Origin: Epiperipatus broadwayi
Taxonomy: Eukaryota; Onychophora; Udeonychophora; Euonychophora; Peripatidae
DNA length: 64,000 bases
Reading direction: 5' to 3'
Assembly (NCBI GenBank): GCA_028023455.1
Contig: JAQFVV010012546.1
Location: forward strand, 2,844,081 to 2,908,080
Shown: piece after piece, positions 37,134 to 55,429 of the stretch
How the letters are laid out: every line of letters starts with the position of its first letter
Numbering within the stretch: the stretch's first letter is position 1
Position numbers and translations under genes: made by a program
Notes under the pieces: generated by a model
What the model was told of the DNA's origin: nothing
What the model saw: the letters and a program-made list of their open reading frames with translations, nothing else
Database searches by the model: none

Positions 37134-37183
37134 AGGATGCTCTGAGGAAGGTACAATGATATTGTACTGAAACATCAGCATTT
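37134..37183 (+). ncRNA. Hammerhead-ribozyme-like motif in the Penelope-like 3' region
   Basis: CTGAGGA (37142-37148) matches the conserved CUGANGA box. A 7-bp perfect stem follows (GTACAAT at 37151-37157, loop GAT, ATTGTAC at 37161-37167), then GAAA (37169-37172). ATC (37174-37176) fits the NUH cleavage site with a minimal helix III. ATGCT (37137-37141) pairs with AGCAT (37177-37181) as helix I, extended by two wobble pairs. Penelope-like elements are known to carry such minimal hammerheads. Helix I and helix III are short, so activity may need dimers or be lost. Confidence 0.7.
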
Positions 37184-37260
37184 AGCTTTTTCACTACACG
37201 GAATATCCCACAAATAGTAATAATAATATGACATCTTTTATCCATGAAAATATTAGAATT

Positions 37261-37261
37261 A

Positions 37262-37301
<40 letters not shown>
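37261..37301. repeat. (TA)n(GA)n compound microsatellite
   Basis: About 12 TA units followed by about 8 GA units at the 3' edge of the Penelope-like element. Confidence 0.9.
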
Positions 37302-37644
<343 letters not shown>

Positions 37645-37913
37645 AAATACTGTAAAATTCACATAAATTATAGTTATTTTAGAAGGACATTGGACTAAAC
37701 ATCTTGTAGTACTTATTAACTTTATAACATTGAATAATCAAAATGAGACATCCTCTTACACTACCCATACTTCAGTTTAGATTTCCTTCTCCCACAATTC
37801 TGTTATTTTAACATTTGGTGATTGCCGATTCGTTAACATTTGATAATTTCTTGAAATCAACATAGCCTCTTTTATTTTACATTTATTGTGGCAATGTTCA
37901 ATTTGAATAATTT

Positions 37914-38174
37914 TTAAATTTTTATAATCAAATTTAAATCCATATTAACAAGATTTATTATGATTAATATCATAGATGATGAAGGTTTAATTATGGCTGT
38001 TCCTGATTGTTTCTCTTTTTGAATTCTATTATATAAAAGCATATGCTCTTTTATTCTTTTTTTCAATGTACATTTAGATTCACCAATATATTGTAAGCCA
38101 CATTTACATACCAATTTATATATAATACAATTTTGATTAAAAATTGAATTTTGAATTTTAGAGTTATTAAGCAA
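37914..38174 (-). pseudogene. GIY-YIG endonuclease fragment, left arm
   Basis: The open frame contains NCIIYKLVCKCGLQYIGES and TLKKRIKEHM, the GIY-YIG core with YIG and the conserved Arg and EH of Penelope-like endonucleases. The C-terminal catalytic part fades into AT-rich sequence. It differs from the GIY-YIG at 36.7-37.1 kb, so it comes from another subfamily. No RT is attached. Confidence 0.8.
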
Positions 38175-38221
38175 TCTATTTGTATTATTGCTTTATTCAT
38201 ATTGCTGTTTCCTCAACAAAT

Positions 38222-38480
38222 AATGCAAATAAATTACTTAATAACTCTAAAATTCAAAATTCAATTTTTAATCAAAATTGCATTTTATATAAATTGGTGT
38301 GTAAATGTGTCTTACAATATATTGGTGAATCTAAATGTACATTGAAAAAAGAATAAAAGACCATATGCTTTTATATAATAGAATTCAAAAAGAGGAACAA
38401 TCAGGAACCGTCATAATTAAACCTTCATCTTCTATTATATTAATCATAATAAATCTTGTTAATATGGATTTAAATTTGAT
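38222..38480 (+). pseudogene. GIY-YIG endonuclease fragment, right arm
   Basis: Mirror copy of the left arm: LYKLVCKCVLQYIGES then TLKK, followed by a 1-nt indel and a stop at about 38355. The next frame continues as IKDHMLLYNRIQK. Dead fragment. Confidence 0.78.
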
Positions 38481-38763
38481 TATAAAAATTTAAAAATTAT
38501 GCAAATTGAACATTGCCACAATAAATGAAAAATAAAATAGGCTATGTTGATTTCAAGAAATCATCAAATGTTAATGAATCGGCAATCATCAAATGTTAAA
38601 ATAACAGAATTGTGTGAGAACTGAATCTAAATTGAACTATGGATATTTTTCAAGGATGTTTCAGTTGATTATTCAATGTTATATAGTTGATAAGGACTAC
38701 AAGGTGAATAGTTGAAAGTACTTCTAGAAATAACTAATTTATGTGAATTTTACTGTATTTTGA

Positions 38764-39227
38764 TATATATATATATATTAACCCTCCCTATCGCCTCCAT
38801 CTTCTTCACTTATTTACTTTATTATATTTATAATTGCCCAGGTGCCAATTCTATACAAGATAGAATAAAATTTATCATTATAAATTGTTCTATGGCTTAG
38901 CTCAGTTGAGGTTATAGGATATGGTCTTTATATAGGATGCGAAAGAGTAATCAAACATTTTTAATAGCAATTCTGTAACACTAATTTAATCATATGCCTC
39001 ACATTTATTTACTTATAAAACTATTGCAAAATTATCAATTATCACCTTTATTATAGAATAGACAATAATGAAGACTGGGTACCTTTATATCTACATCACC
39101 ATCTATTCCCAGCAAAGTAAAATATAATATTAGCACTGTAATATGGTGATTTATCATCTCCAGACAGATTAAATAAATTGACTTCTACTGGCAAATCTAT
39201 ATATTTTAGGGCTATGCTATGTTAACC

Positions 39228-39234
<7 letters not shown>
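38764..39234. other. AT-rich DNA after a short (TA)n border
   Basis: A short (TA)n tract (38764-38779) forms the right border of the inverted pair. The rest is unassigned. Confidence 0.55.
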
Positions 39235-39289
<55 letters not shown>

Positions 39290-39303
39290 TGTGTGTGTGT
39301 GTG
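39235..39303. repeat. (TA)n(TG)n microsatellite
   Basis: About 25 TA units, then about 8 TG units. Confidence 0.9.
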
Positions 39304-44395
<5,092 letters not shown>

Positions 44396-44439
44396 GCTTA
44401 TAGTGATATGGCTCAAAAAGCAAAATCTTCCATTTTATT

Positions 44440-44560
44440 ATAAATAAAGTACCAAGAAGGGATTCAAACCCGGTACATGTGAAAGATTATCAGATATAAC
44501 CGTGTCTAGATTCAGATAATCTAGTGGCGCCCTGCTAGACCATATTCACTTAGTATTTGT
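44440..44560 (-). repeat. Possible tRNA-derived SINE
   Basis: The minus strand reads ATGGTCTAGCAGGGCGCC (A-box-like) and, about 60 nt later, CCGGGTTTGAATCCCTTC (good B box), followed by an A/T-rich tail. No target duplication or other copy found. Confidence 0.4.
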
Positions 44561-44778
44561 TTAAACATGCACTTAACATCAAACCAAGAAATGAAAGTGG
44601 ATAAGATTACTGTCTGTATACCTGAGCTATATTTTATTGAATTACTAGTGTACTCACCTCACATGATTTCATATACCTGAGTTATAATACATTGCTATAA
44701 TAATTTACTTAATATCTTGATATTTGAACTCCTTCACTTATATGGTAATAATTATCTTTTGAACTCTTTTATAAGGTT

Positions 44779-44781
<3 letters not shown>

Positions 44782-44868
<87 letters not shown>
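44782..44868. repeat. (TA)n microsatellite, about 43 units
   Basis: Preceded by AAGGTTACAA and followed by TTGGGTAG. Confidence 0.95.
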
Positions 44869-44870
<2 letters not shown>

Positions 44871-45059
44871 GTAGTATTCTGTTCCATCATGACAGCTGCT
44901 TGTAGGCATTGATGCTATGCAAAAACACATAGATATAACATTCCTGTGCCAGTGATTTTATAGAACTATTGATGTTATTTTTGGAATAGGAACTAAAAGT
45001 TAATTATATTATGATTTTCATAAATTAAAAAATTAAAACAAAATATAAAAATGTGAGCT

Positions 45060-45660
45060 GGACGTTTTGAGACAGAAATTAATCAGTGACTGGCTTTTGT
45101 GTGTGTGTTTATAAAAAAAATTACATTACTTTTGAACAGCAAATAATAATACATTAAAGATTTTTTTGGACAGTTTTTTGGATGTATTTGTGTGGATATA
45201 AAAAGTTACATTCCTTTTTTAATAGAAAATAAGAGTAAATTTTAGACATTTGGGGACCTTCAGTAATCAGACACTGTGTCTTGAAATTAAAGGCAATTAT
45301 ATTACAACTTCCACAAAATTTAACAAATTCAAAAAAAATTTTACAATGAAAGCTGTGTTTGACCTTTTTGGGACAGTAATTAATCAGAGAGTAGCATTTT
45401 TTGTGTATGTGGGTATCCATAAAAAGATATCTTACTTTTTTTTTAATAAATTATAGTAAATATTAATGAAAACTTACTTGGAGAGTAATTAATCAGAGAC
45501 AGCTTTTTTGGGGTGTGTGTGCTTGTGGATTGGAAAAGTTATGATACTTTTTATAATAAAAAATAAAAATAAATTTTACTCTTTTTCAGTCAGTAATTAA
45601 TTAGACACTGTGTATTTGGGGGATAAAGTAAATCAGATTGCAATTTTCCCATAAAAGTTA
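45060..45660. repeat. Degenerate tandem repeat, ~105-115 bp period
   Basis: The word AGTAATTAATCAGAGA or a close variant recurs near 45073, 45258, 45373, 45483 and 45590, each followed by a T/G-rich tract (TTTTTTGTGTATGTGGG) and then ATAAAAA-type sequence. Spacing is about 185, 115, 110 and 105 bp. The units are strongly diverged. Origin unknown. Confidence 0.6.
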
Positions 45661-46238
45661 ATGATTATAACAAACAATTAAAATGAAAGATGACTTCAAT
45701 GTCTGGCAATTGCCAATTTTTAGAGTTCAAAGTAGCCATCTTCCTTGTCTCCGAGAATTTTTCATGGAAATGTTACTTTCATTGGGATCTTCAAAATAGT
45801 GCTGTGCTGCACCCTAAAATCCAATTTGTGAGGATTACACAGTCCTGATGGAACAGTGAAGACACTGTTAAAACTGTTAGAAAGTACCAGGAGGTCAGTT
45901 CACATGAAAAAAAAAGTTCATCTTGAAAAGTTCAATTATTTAGACATGATGCAGTCAATACACCCTCACGCAATACTGTAGCAAAAATAGACAACTCAGC
46001 ATTATGATACAGTGCATAACAAGCAATTATGGCAACCGATGAAGGCATTTTTCTGTGCTTTTAACATAGAGTGATAGTCAGCAATAAATGGACTCTTTCT
46101 TTGTTTTATCATAGAAAAAAGGCTACCTGCTTGGCTGCAGCTGTGTAAATGGCATATTTTTAGCAATTTAACTAGAAATAGTGCTATCAAGCAGCAGACA
46201 TGATAGAACAGAACACTATCATATTTTGAATTCAATAT
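45661..46238. other. Unassigned, slightly GC-richer DNA
   Basis: No gene or element recognised, although it is less AT-rich than the surrounding sequence. Confidence 0.45.
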
Positions 46239-46263
46239 TATATATATATATATATATATATAT
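46239..46263. repeat. (TA)n followed by TTGTACC
   Basis: About 12 TA units ending in TTGTACCGAG, similar to the junctions at 11003, 19041 and 48006. Confidence 0.8.
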
Positions 46264-46683
46264 TGTACCGAGATACATCAGGAAGGAGTGTGCTTTCTAC
46301 GGAGTTACACATAATTTTGAAAAAAAAAATATAAATTGATAAACGATTTGTGTAAATATTAATAAAAAATAAAAGGTCTTGTAGGGTAAAATAAGAATAA
46401 AAAGATTTTTTTTAGACAGGTTTATCGTTAAAAGCATAGATTAGACAGTTTTATAAAATAAAATGTTGAATCGTATTTAAATAAAACCTAAAGAACTAAA
46501 ATTTGATTTAAGATTGCTTTAAGAAAAAAAAAAAAAAACAAGGTGGAATTCGTTTTGTCTTATAATTAAAATAAAAAAAAAAAAGGAAAAAAATATATGT
46601 AATCAAAGGAATGTAGTGAACAATGGGAGCTAATGACGAACATAAGAAATTTCCATTAAACGGCTAATTAGTGAAAATAACTT

Positions 46684-46800
46684 TAACAAAGAAATTGAAA
46701 TAATTCTAACAAAGAAATTGAAATAACTTTAACAAAGAAATTGAAATAACTCTAACAAAGAAATTGAAATAAAGAAATTGAAATAACTCTAGCAGAGAGT
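46684..46800. repeat. 23-bp tandem repeat, about 4-5 copies
   Basis: AACAAAGAAATTGAAATAA repeated with small changes (ACTTT, ATTCT, ACTCT) at a 23-bp period. Confidence 0.85.
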
Positions 46801-47986
46801 ACAAAGAAATTAAAATGACCAATGCAAACACCAGAAAGTCAGCACGGACCATAACTGAAACACCAGAGGATTAGTTACGTATTGTAGATTGAATCCGCAA
46901 GATAAGGACCGTAAAATATAAAAGGGCGAATTTTCTATTGTATTATGAGATTATTAAAAATATTTATATAGATCGAGAGCATTGAATATTAATATACGTC
47001 TCAAGCTAAACATAATGCTGCACTGTTAAACCCACCGTGTGAACAGCCGGCCGAATCCTTCCCGCAATACCAACAGTTCAAATGTCGATTATGGTAGTGT
47101 AAAGCAAGAAGGTGACGGAGTGTCCACATGGGGCCCACAGGATCCCAATGACATCAGTAAAAGGAGTGCAAAGAGTTAGCGCTAACTGACCGAATGAAAT
47201 ACTATCAGAAGCAACGCTCGGAACTGTGCATAAGGGAGAAAGCTAGGTAATGTTTATTTCAATCTCTAATTCACTAATTAAAAGCCGTAATAATAATAAA
47301 TGGAATAATAAACTCTGAACTTTATGGTACGAACAATCACTATTAGTTGTCTTTAGCTCCATTACCCAGAGATTTTATTGTGACTGTGTGTATAATTATT
47401 TTTTATGTATTTATAATATGAAATTTTGATTGTATTAAATATTATTTGAACTTGAACGAAAGTATAATTAATTATATTATAAGACGAAACGAAGCATAAT
47501 AGTGTGAATGGAGATTTCATGGGTTAGTGATTACTTAAATTAGATTTAAATAATTAAATAAAAGAAAAGGGGAAAGCGAGAAATTTAGCGCTGAGAGAGA
47601 TTCATAAATTGATTTTTTAGGTAGGCGGATTATATTTGATTGATTGTTGTAGCTGAGCTAGCGGGAGCGGGTACTAGATCATATTGGTCAAGCAGACTTG
47701 TCAACAAAGGTCGGCTGGCGCCCATTGGATTTTTTCCTTTAAATAAATAAAAAGTTTGATTGGCTAGTATGTAATCTAGTAAACGAGTGTTAATGTTATT
47801 GGCAAATGTTTGCAAATGATATTGATTACTCTACCCGAGGTACCGACAGCCCTGTGATAGGATTTTGTGTAAGAGGGAGGTACAAAGTTCTGATTGAATC
47901 GTCATTATAAACATTAAACATTTTATTGATTTTATATAAATAATGTTTTTATAAAATTTACGAGACGACGTGTAAAGGGCTAGGTA
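46801..47986. other. Unassigned DNA with GC-richer patches
   Basis: 47030-47250 is distinctly GC-richer than its surroundings. A 61-codon minus-strand frame (47630-47815) shows no motif I know. It may be a degraded retroelement leader, but no LTR pair was found. Confidence 0.35.
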
Positions 47987-48006
47987 TAATATATATATAT
48001 ATATAT
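47987..48006. repeat. Short (TA)n followed by TTGTAAC
   Basis: About 10 TA units running into TTGTAACCTAG, then a small stem (AGTGT TATT GACACT). Confidence 0.75.
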
Positions 48007-51000
48007 TGTAACCTAGTGTTATTGACACTTGGTTTATTTGGCATTATTTCCACAGGAAAACAATGCTATCCTTTTTTAGAAAAATAAAAAAATAAAATAA
48101 TAATAATATTAAGTGATTAATAAAATATGCTATTTACTCACTTTAACGTGTTTTAAGCAAATAACTAATAAATTTAGTAATTCAATGTCATTTTGAAGAA
48201 GAGCATGAATAATTTAATTAAAATATTAACAATAAGAGCAATTTAATATAGTATAAAAGCACATATCATAAACAGTAATTGATTTTTGGATGGGTAGAGA
48301 GGGAGAATGGATGAGTGTCTTATCATAAAGCACAATGAATTCTGATAATTTATTTTTGTAGAAAATCATATTTAAAAGAAATATACATCACTAATTATTA
48401 ATTAAATGTATTATTAATTTTTTTTTATATTGTCAAATTACTTTGTAATCCAGGTAAATAATACGAAAACTATATGATTGTAATGGGTTTTTTTTCCTTT
48501 CTTTTATTTATGGTATAATTAAATGATTATTTTTCTGTAAGAGGTCGCTAAAACAAGACCGCCAATTTTTTTTTTTTGAAGAAAGATTGTCTGACTTTAG
48601 TTTTTCAAGGAAGAAGCAGTGCTGACATTCGGTAACAAATTTTTTTTCATTTTAATTACAGAAATAAATATAAGTCAAGTAAAATTTTAATAATATAATG
48701 TGTGGCTAATCCTTTTTGGTGGGACATCCTGATCTCTTTTGCTATCGACCTATTTAAAGCTTTTTATACGCAAAAATATACTATCTTGTGCTAAAGTTCA
48801 AAATGACCATATTAACTACAGCAATCACGGAAAATGTCATTATATTTAAATTAAGTAATATAAGTAATTTCCAGGAAATAATCAATTATTTGTTAACTTT
48901 ACCTTATTTAATGATCTTTTCATGGTATAAAAGAAAAATTTATAATTAAAAGACATATTATAAAAGCCAAGGAAAGTTAACTAGAAAAATTTCGCGCTCT
49001 TTCTAAAAGAAATTGTCTGCCTTTGAAAATAATGTAAGTTCCCCACGTTAAAATATGTTTTATTCACTGAAAATTATCTAGAAATAATATTAATGATAAA
49101 TGATATTTACTTATGCACCTGTATATTTTAAAAAAAATATATAAATTTTCTCAAGGCAAATATCGGAAAATTTGTATGTGTGCATTTTACGAAGAATTCC
49201 CTATTAAAGAAAAATTACAATTCCCAGAGTAGGAACAAAAAACTAAAAACATTAGTGACTTAATTATAACCATAATATAATATGTTATATTGTACATCAA
49301 TTGGAGTCATTAAAACTTCATATCCACGTAAGTCAGTAGCAGTCATTATAATAATAGTATCTTGGAAAATCCGCGCATTATTTTTTATTCATAAGCCAGC
49401 TAGCTAAAAATGGTACGTATCATCAATAATAGAAAAGGAAAAGAATTGTGTGTGTTATCGTTTAGAATAAAATATTCGTCTACGTTAGAATATGTATTGT
49501 TTTCTTGGATCCCAAAATTATAGCAGTTTAATTCAAGGAAGAGTTAACATCCAATGCTGCTATGTTTTTCTTTGCCTAATTTACTAAGTGCACCAGAATG
49601 GAGGCAACTTTTATATAAATGAAATAATAAAATGTGTTTCTTATTTTAAATTTGCTTCGTGAACTACGACTGGATCAAGTTCTTCATCTGGATAAATTGC
49701 CCAACGGAAAACATTTTTCTAGTGAGATAATAAGCACTTGTTAAGTAATGATTTTTTTACTAATTTGTAAAATTATGTGTATTTTTTTTATATCAACAGG
49801 TTAAAGGCTGTATAGTCAAGTAATATTTAAATGACCTTGTAATCATAAAGGTATGTTTTCATGTAATTATTCTAGGTTAAATTTATATTTGACATGGAAA
49901 AAAATTTTTTATAAAATGTGTTTTAACTATTATATGCAATTATGGGTATAAATTTTATATGTTAGATGCGTAAAAGAAAAACATTTAGATACTTAATAGG
50001 TAAAGTAAATAATAATAAAAAGAAAAAATTATCAGAAGTAATTAAAAAGAATTGCTATACAAGATATTTCTTGTCTAAAGCTTGAAACGAATTTATACTG
50101 TATTAATTAAGGAACTCATTCCCAATTATTCTTTATTAACACATTCACTTCATTTAGTTCAAGATAATATGCTACCAATTACTTGTTGAATGTTCCTTTG
50201 GTAAAATAAAAATTATTATACTTTTATTCTGTGATATCCATTGATTTCAGATGTTGATCTAAGTATACCCCGTAACATAATTTTAGTATAATTAGTGTAT
50301 TTGCTTGTCTTGCCCAGATAAAGCATCAGTATATGCTTAATGTCAGCATAGGTAATCTTTATAATATGTTTATTTTGTGGGATGAAAATGATTTCGCCAA
50401 AAGCTTTGTTTTCCATGAGGGGAATAGTTAAATCTAGTATTCGGGCATGTTTTATAGCCCAAGTGATCGCTTCTCATAGTTAGGACGATCAAGAATTTAT
50501 CTCGCATGTAGTATACTTCATTCGTTTAAATCCCAGGAGAGGATTATATTTGGTGTGTGTTCGTATTATGCCCAAGTAAGAGGCAAGAAACCACCAAAAT
50601 ATTTTAATGCAGTAGTTAACTCTACTGACCTTCGGTGTTATTCCATATTCCTCATGAGAAAATAGAGATAATTCCACCACGGAAGGTGTTGATTATTGTG
50701 TTTTGTTTAGAAAGTTAGGGCAAGATAACGGGTATATTGGAGGTGTTAATTCCTCAAGATCCATTTTAGTATAAATAGTGCGCTAGTACTATGATCAATA
50801 TCTGGATTGTGCGGTGGAATATTGCTAGTAATTCACATATAAGTCAATGGAGAGAGGAAGTTTAAAATTGCGTGATTTAGAAACGCTTATTTACCAATGG
50901 AGGATTCAAATGCAATGTTTAATTCTGGTTAATGAGTAAGCAACACTAATAATGTAAATTATCCTTATGAATAAAGTGTGTATCACAACTTAAGTGGTAT

Positions 51001-52712
51001 TAAGTTAAATATAAAAATAGTAAGTGTAACGTTTGATAAATAGCCCATAAATTATAATAAGTTATCTAAATACAAACCATCGTTTAATTAAATATATTAT
51101 CATAAAAATCGTTTTACGTATTGCATATAATCAGATTGTTTTTATTCCAAAACTAATATTTAGTTAATAAAGTTAAGTAGAAGCTCATATAAGATACACT
51201 AAACGGATGAGTTGATGTATCGATAATAATATGTATTTTTTTTTTTTATTCAATTTGCATAATTGTAAAAAGATGAAGTAGTAGTTCTAATCCAGGTCTA
51301 AAAGTATAGACAAATTAATTTTAGTTACATGTTGTTTTATCCATATGGGATCGAATAAATTATATATGTTTGTTTAGTGTTTTAAGAATAAAGTATAGTC
51401 CTGTTAAACTGTAATAATAAATTATAATCTTGTTAAACTTTAATAATAAATTATAGTCTTGTTACACGTTGTTTAGAGTCATTTTTCTTGTGTGCTAAAT
51501 AAAAGTGTATTTGCATAATACTTGCAATACTTTCCTTGAGTCCGAAATCATTAAACTCCTAAAACTCAATACACCAGACAGATAAATTTAAGCAGATTGG
51601 AATATTTCATTATATTTTAGTTTAATAAGAATTATTTATGGGATTGAAAACTTCAGACCAAGACATTTTATTTTATGCGTGTGTAAAAATGACTTTATTC
51701 CCAAACTACTAGCTTTGGTTGCACATTGTTTCGTACACATTTAAGTGAAGTGTCTAAGTAATAAATCTTAGTTAAATTATTGTGTTGTCATGGATGATGG
51801 AAGGACACAATAGCACCCTTGTCTTTTCATCATTCCGACTGAGATTCTGGATAAAAAGGGCTGTATTATTCAAAATTATGCGTTGTTATTGAATATGGTT
51901 ATCATCTCTTTAAATATTATAATAGTTGATATGTGGATGAAGATACCTGGAATTTAAATAAGGTAAATGTTTCCTATAGCCGACCAGAATGTCAGTCATA
52001 TGCGACAACACAATACTGCCGAGCATTTTTCTTAAATATAACAGAGAACCCTGAGATTAATGTCATTATTATAAGTGCTCTTAAATTAAGGAGTGATCAA
52101 TTATGATCAATATTACAAGCGCGGCATGGCTTAAGAGAATTGTATGTACAATTATATTACATGATAAGTATTTTAGATCATATTGGAAAATTTATAGATA
52201 TGTTGCTTTTATTTTGGTTGCCTTAACAACAACCAGGAAAATTAGTGGCACAAGTGCAAGATAATATAATTAATTATATCAATAAAAGAAATAAAATAAA
52301 TTATAGCAAGATATAATAACAATAGAATTTATAAAATGGGTTAGAATATATATATATATGATCATTAGAAACCTGTCAATACTTTTACAATCCCAAAATT
52401 AATACCAATCAATAATCTGTTGTCAAGTTATCCTCCATTTAACAATAAAGATAAAATCCCATTTTTATTTATGGTCCCATATATTTTTATGAACATTAAA
52501 CATTGCAACTTGACAACAGAGATTAAAATTATTAATAGAAAGAAGTTTAAATAAGCCTCCTTAAACAGGTGAATATAGCCTGTTTTGAATGCAGACTAAT
52601 AAATAGTCACTTATAACAATACAAATTGCAATTGTAATTTTCAAATTTCACTCAAAGAATTATGTAAATAATAAGTGTAATAGTGCTCAAGACTAAATGG
52701 ATTTATATATAT
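48007..52712. other. AT-rich DNA, one short tandem repeat
   Basis: No gene recognised. 51388-51470 holds about 2.9 copies of a ~29-bp repeat (TAATAATAAATTATAGTCTTG and TTAAACT words). Open frames here carry no motif. Confidence 0.55.
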
Positions 52713-54564
52713 TGAACCAGGTCCATTTGGAAAAGGAGCCAGAACACTCTACTTGATAGGTTTACCTTAGTTATCATAATTTTATATTTTTATATTATGA
52801 ATATTACATGAACAGACTGGCCCTTTGAGAAGAGGGGAGAATACCATTGGTAACAGAGCTATCAACAATACCCAGGATCAGACTGAGCTATACAATGCAA
52901 AACATGATCACATTTCCAGACCGTGGCCCACCTCAACAAGATTCAAATCTTTACTATCCAAAATACTTTATTTGTTTTGAAGTAAAACTCAGGGGCCAGC
53001 TAGTTACATGAAGCAACTAATGTTCTGTGACAGTAATCCCATAATCCAGCACTCAAAATAGCCCAAGACTAGCTCAATGAAAAGGAGAATATAATATATG
53101 GTTATTTTATTTAGTGGTAAAAGAATTGACCAACATAATTAAGTTAAAAGATAATTTATTTAAATAAATATTTATTATAATAAACTTTAAATTACTTTTA
53201 TAAAATCTTAACTAACATAAACAATAGTATTTTATATAATGCCCATGCACACACTCTGAATTCAGAATAGAATAAAACAAAGCATTAAATAATACATGAC
53301 ATTTAACAAACATGAACATCAATAGTTCTTTATGCATGCTATAGACTTTATTCATCAATTGACTCTGGAGGCTTTAAGGATTGCAATGGCTATATTAATT
53401 AGAAATGGAAATAAGAAAATGTTATTTATTACCTAAGATTTCAGAATGTGGATACTTCTTGCTGTTTGTTGTGAAATTTATTTCCAATAAGATTTTGCCT
53501 TTTTGCTCATTGCTACTTCATGTGAAATTATTTCCAACCAGTTGTATTCAAGGTTTCTATGCTTACTATTCTGTGACACTATTCTTTGAGACAGTTAGAT
53601 ATAGAAAGTGGATTTTCAAGATGGTAGGCAGGGATAACTTTTACTGGGCAAGTTGTTGTTTTATCAGACTCAGGCTGGAGCATAGCCATATGATTCCAAG
53701 GCTTTTAACACAGCATTATCTATTGATTGATTGACTGAACTGATTGAAGAACTGATAGACTCAATTCTTAAACTAAACTGAACTGAACTGACTGATCGAT
53801 GAAAAATTGGACTATTTATGTGATGACCTGTTGTCACTTTGGTAATTGGTTTTTATGTCTGCCAGTTATATCTGTTGTTGAAATTCCTCCACTGTTTTTG
53901 AATACATTCCTTTGATAAGACTTTAATCCTGTTGTCAGTTGGTAGCCATTGCTAATTTGTTGTTTTGTGGATTTTTTACCTAGTATCCATTGCAAATTCT
54001 GTTTTTATATCACTTATGAGCATATACAATATTTAAGAGAACTTCTTTTAACTTACAACTTTCATTTAGTTTTACTATTTTTTTAACATTCTCATTTTAC
54101 TTTATTAACATGCACACATTTATTTTATTATTTATTATGTTTACAATCACTATTAATGCACATATATATTTAACATTAATTCATTATTTAGTTTTTAAAA
54201 TTACTTTCCTTTTTTTTCTTTCTTTAATAATTTAAATTAAAAGAGAGATATTTTTAATTTTATGTAAAAGATTCATTTAAACACTTATAGTTTTAACTTT
54301 TTCTAAGCCAAATTCTCTCCCCTGAATTACTTTTAAATTAATTCTAAAACTTTATGAATGACACAGGGGTTAATTTTTCTTTGGGCTAGCAGTATTTTCT
54401 TCTTTCTTTATTTTTAAAAATCTAAACTTTTATATTAAACTTTCTTTTATTAAACTATTAACTATTTATTATCAAATTTAAACTTTATGATGTTTTATGC
54501 GAAAGTTTTATTTCAATAATTTTTTGACAAAAATTATTATATGTACAGCTAAGATATCAGTACA
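52713..54564 (-). repeat. 3' LTR of the large LTR element
   Basis: Plus strand begins TGAACCAGGTCCATTTGG and ends CAGTACA. Near-identical to 60031-61880 throughout. A 109-codon plus-strand frame (53405-53734) exists in both LTRs only because they share ancestry. Confidence 0.8.
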
Positions 54565-54860
54565 ATACACTGCCCTCCATTTGAGAGTAAAATGTGTCTC
54601 TTGACAATTTTATCTCTGATAATTTTAATTATTATTATTTGGAATATTTACATAAGTTTTTATTTCTCTAATTTTATTTTCATTATCTAAAACTATACAT
54701 GTCAATGGCAATTTGTTTTGACTATGCTTTCCTTCCCTTTTGGCTGATGACATTGCTTCCAGTGATCAAGTATTAGATGATGACCTTCAGGACAGCACTA
54801 TTTTTGTGATACAGGGATTTTTAATATGAGGATGCAGATTTTTCTGGCTTATACTGGCGT
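54565..54860 (-). mobile_element. 3' internal remnant of the large LTR element
   Basis: The ~296 bp between the 3' LTR and the nested gypsy insertion. It carries the purine-rich tract against the LTR. No coding motif. Confidence 0.6.
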
Positions 54861-54865
54861 ACACA

Positions 54866-54972
54866 TGTCATGTATTAAAAAAACCACTTCATTTTATTAT
54901 TTACAACACTATATAGGTTTATTCAAGATATAAAATATTCTAAGTTCAAATTACATTTAAATGAATTACACT

Positions 54973-55050
<78 letters not shown>

Positions 55051-55330
55051 CTTTTTATTTGCTGTGTGATATGTTTTCACACTTTGACAAATTTACCTGT
55101 TCATTGGCTTGATTCTCTCATTACTCCAATGGTCCTTTCTTCTGTTTTTCTGCCAATCAATGCGTCCTCACAATTTCTCTATGGTCCAGTTTGTTATCAA
55201 TTTTTCTAGCCATAATCCTATATCTTCCATAATCCGTTTTATATTTTTTCATTCTGCCATTTTAACAAATAAATTCTATGTCTGTAATTTCACTTCTGAA
55301 ATATTTGTTATTCTTTTCCCAATCATTTCA
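54866..55330 (-). repeat. 3' LTR of nested gypsy element (with TA expansion)
   Basis: Minus strand runs TGAAATGATTGG to ATACATGACA. It is homologous to 57861-58278 but contains a (TA)n of about 36 units (54976-55047), where the other LTR has only a short ACGTATATATA. Confidence 0.85.
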
Positions 55331-55429
55331 TTTCCTTTCCTCATTTCAGAAGTAAAAATATTTTGATTACACATAGTCTTTGAATTGTTCAGATATACAT
55401 CTATTTCTTGTGGGCTTAAATGTTCTGGA

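Larger units (their letters stand above)
35981..37260 (+). mobile_element. Penelope-like element, 5'-truncated
   Basis: Coding similarity starts directly after a short (TA)n tract (35966-35981) and runs through the C-terminal half of the RT, a linker and a GIY-YIG endonuclease. It is followed by a 3' region with a hammerhead-like motif (37134-37183) and ends at another (TA)n tract (37261). The RT/GIY-YIG combination defines canonical Penelope-like elements. Only the 5' part is missing. Confidence 0.88.

Noticed and set aside
44440-44560. Possible tRNA gene
   Set aside because: The B box is good but no full cloverleaf could be drawn; kept only as a possible SINE.
47716-47723. TGGCGCCC, resembling a lysine-tRNA primer-binding site
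   Set aside because: No LTR pair, gag or pol near it, and the following bases do not continue the match.
47630-47815. A 61-codon minus-strand frame with a protein-like composition
   Set aside because: No motif I recognise and no continuation on either side.
53405-53734. A 109-codon frame found again at 60715-61044, looking like a conserved gene pair
   Set aside because: Both lie inside the two LTRs of one element, so the similarity comes from LTR duplication. No known motif.
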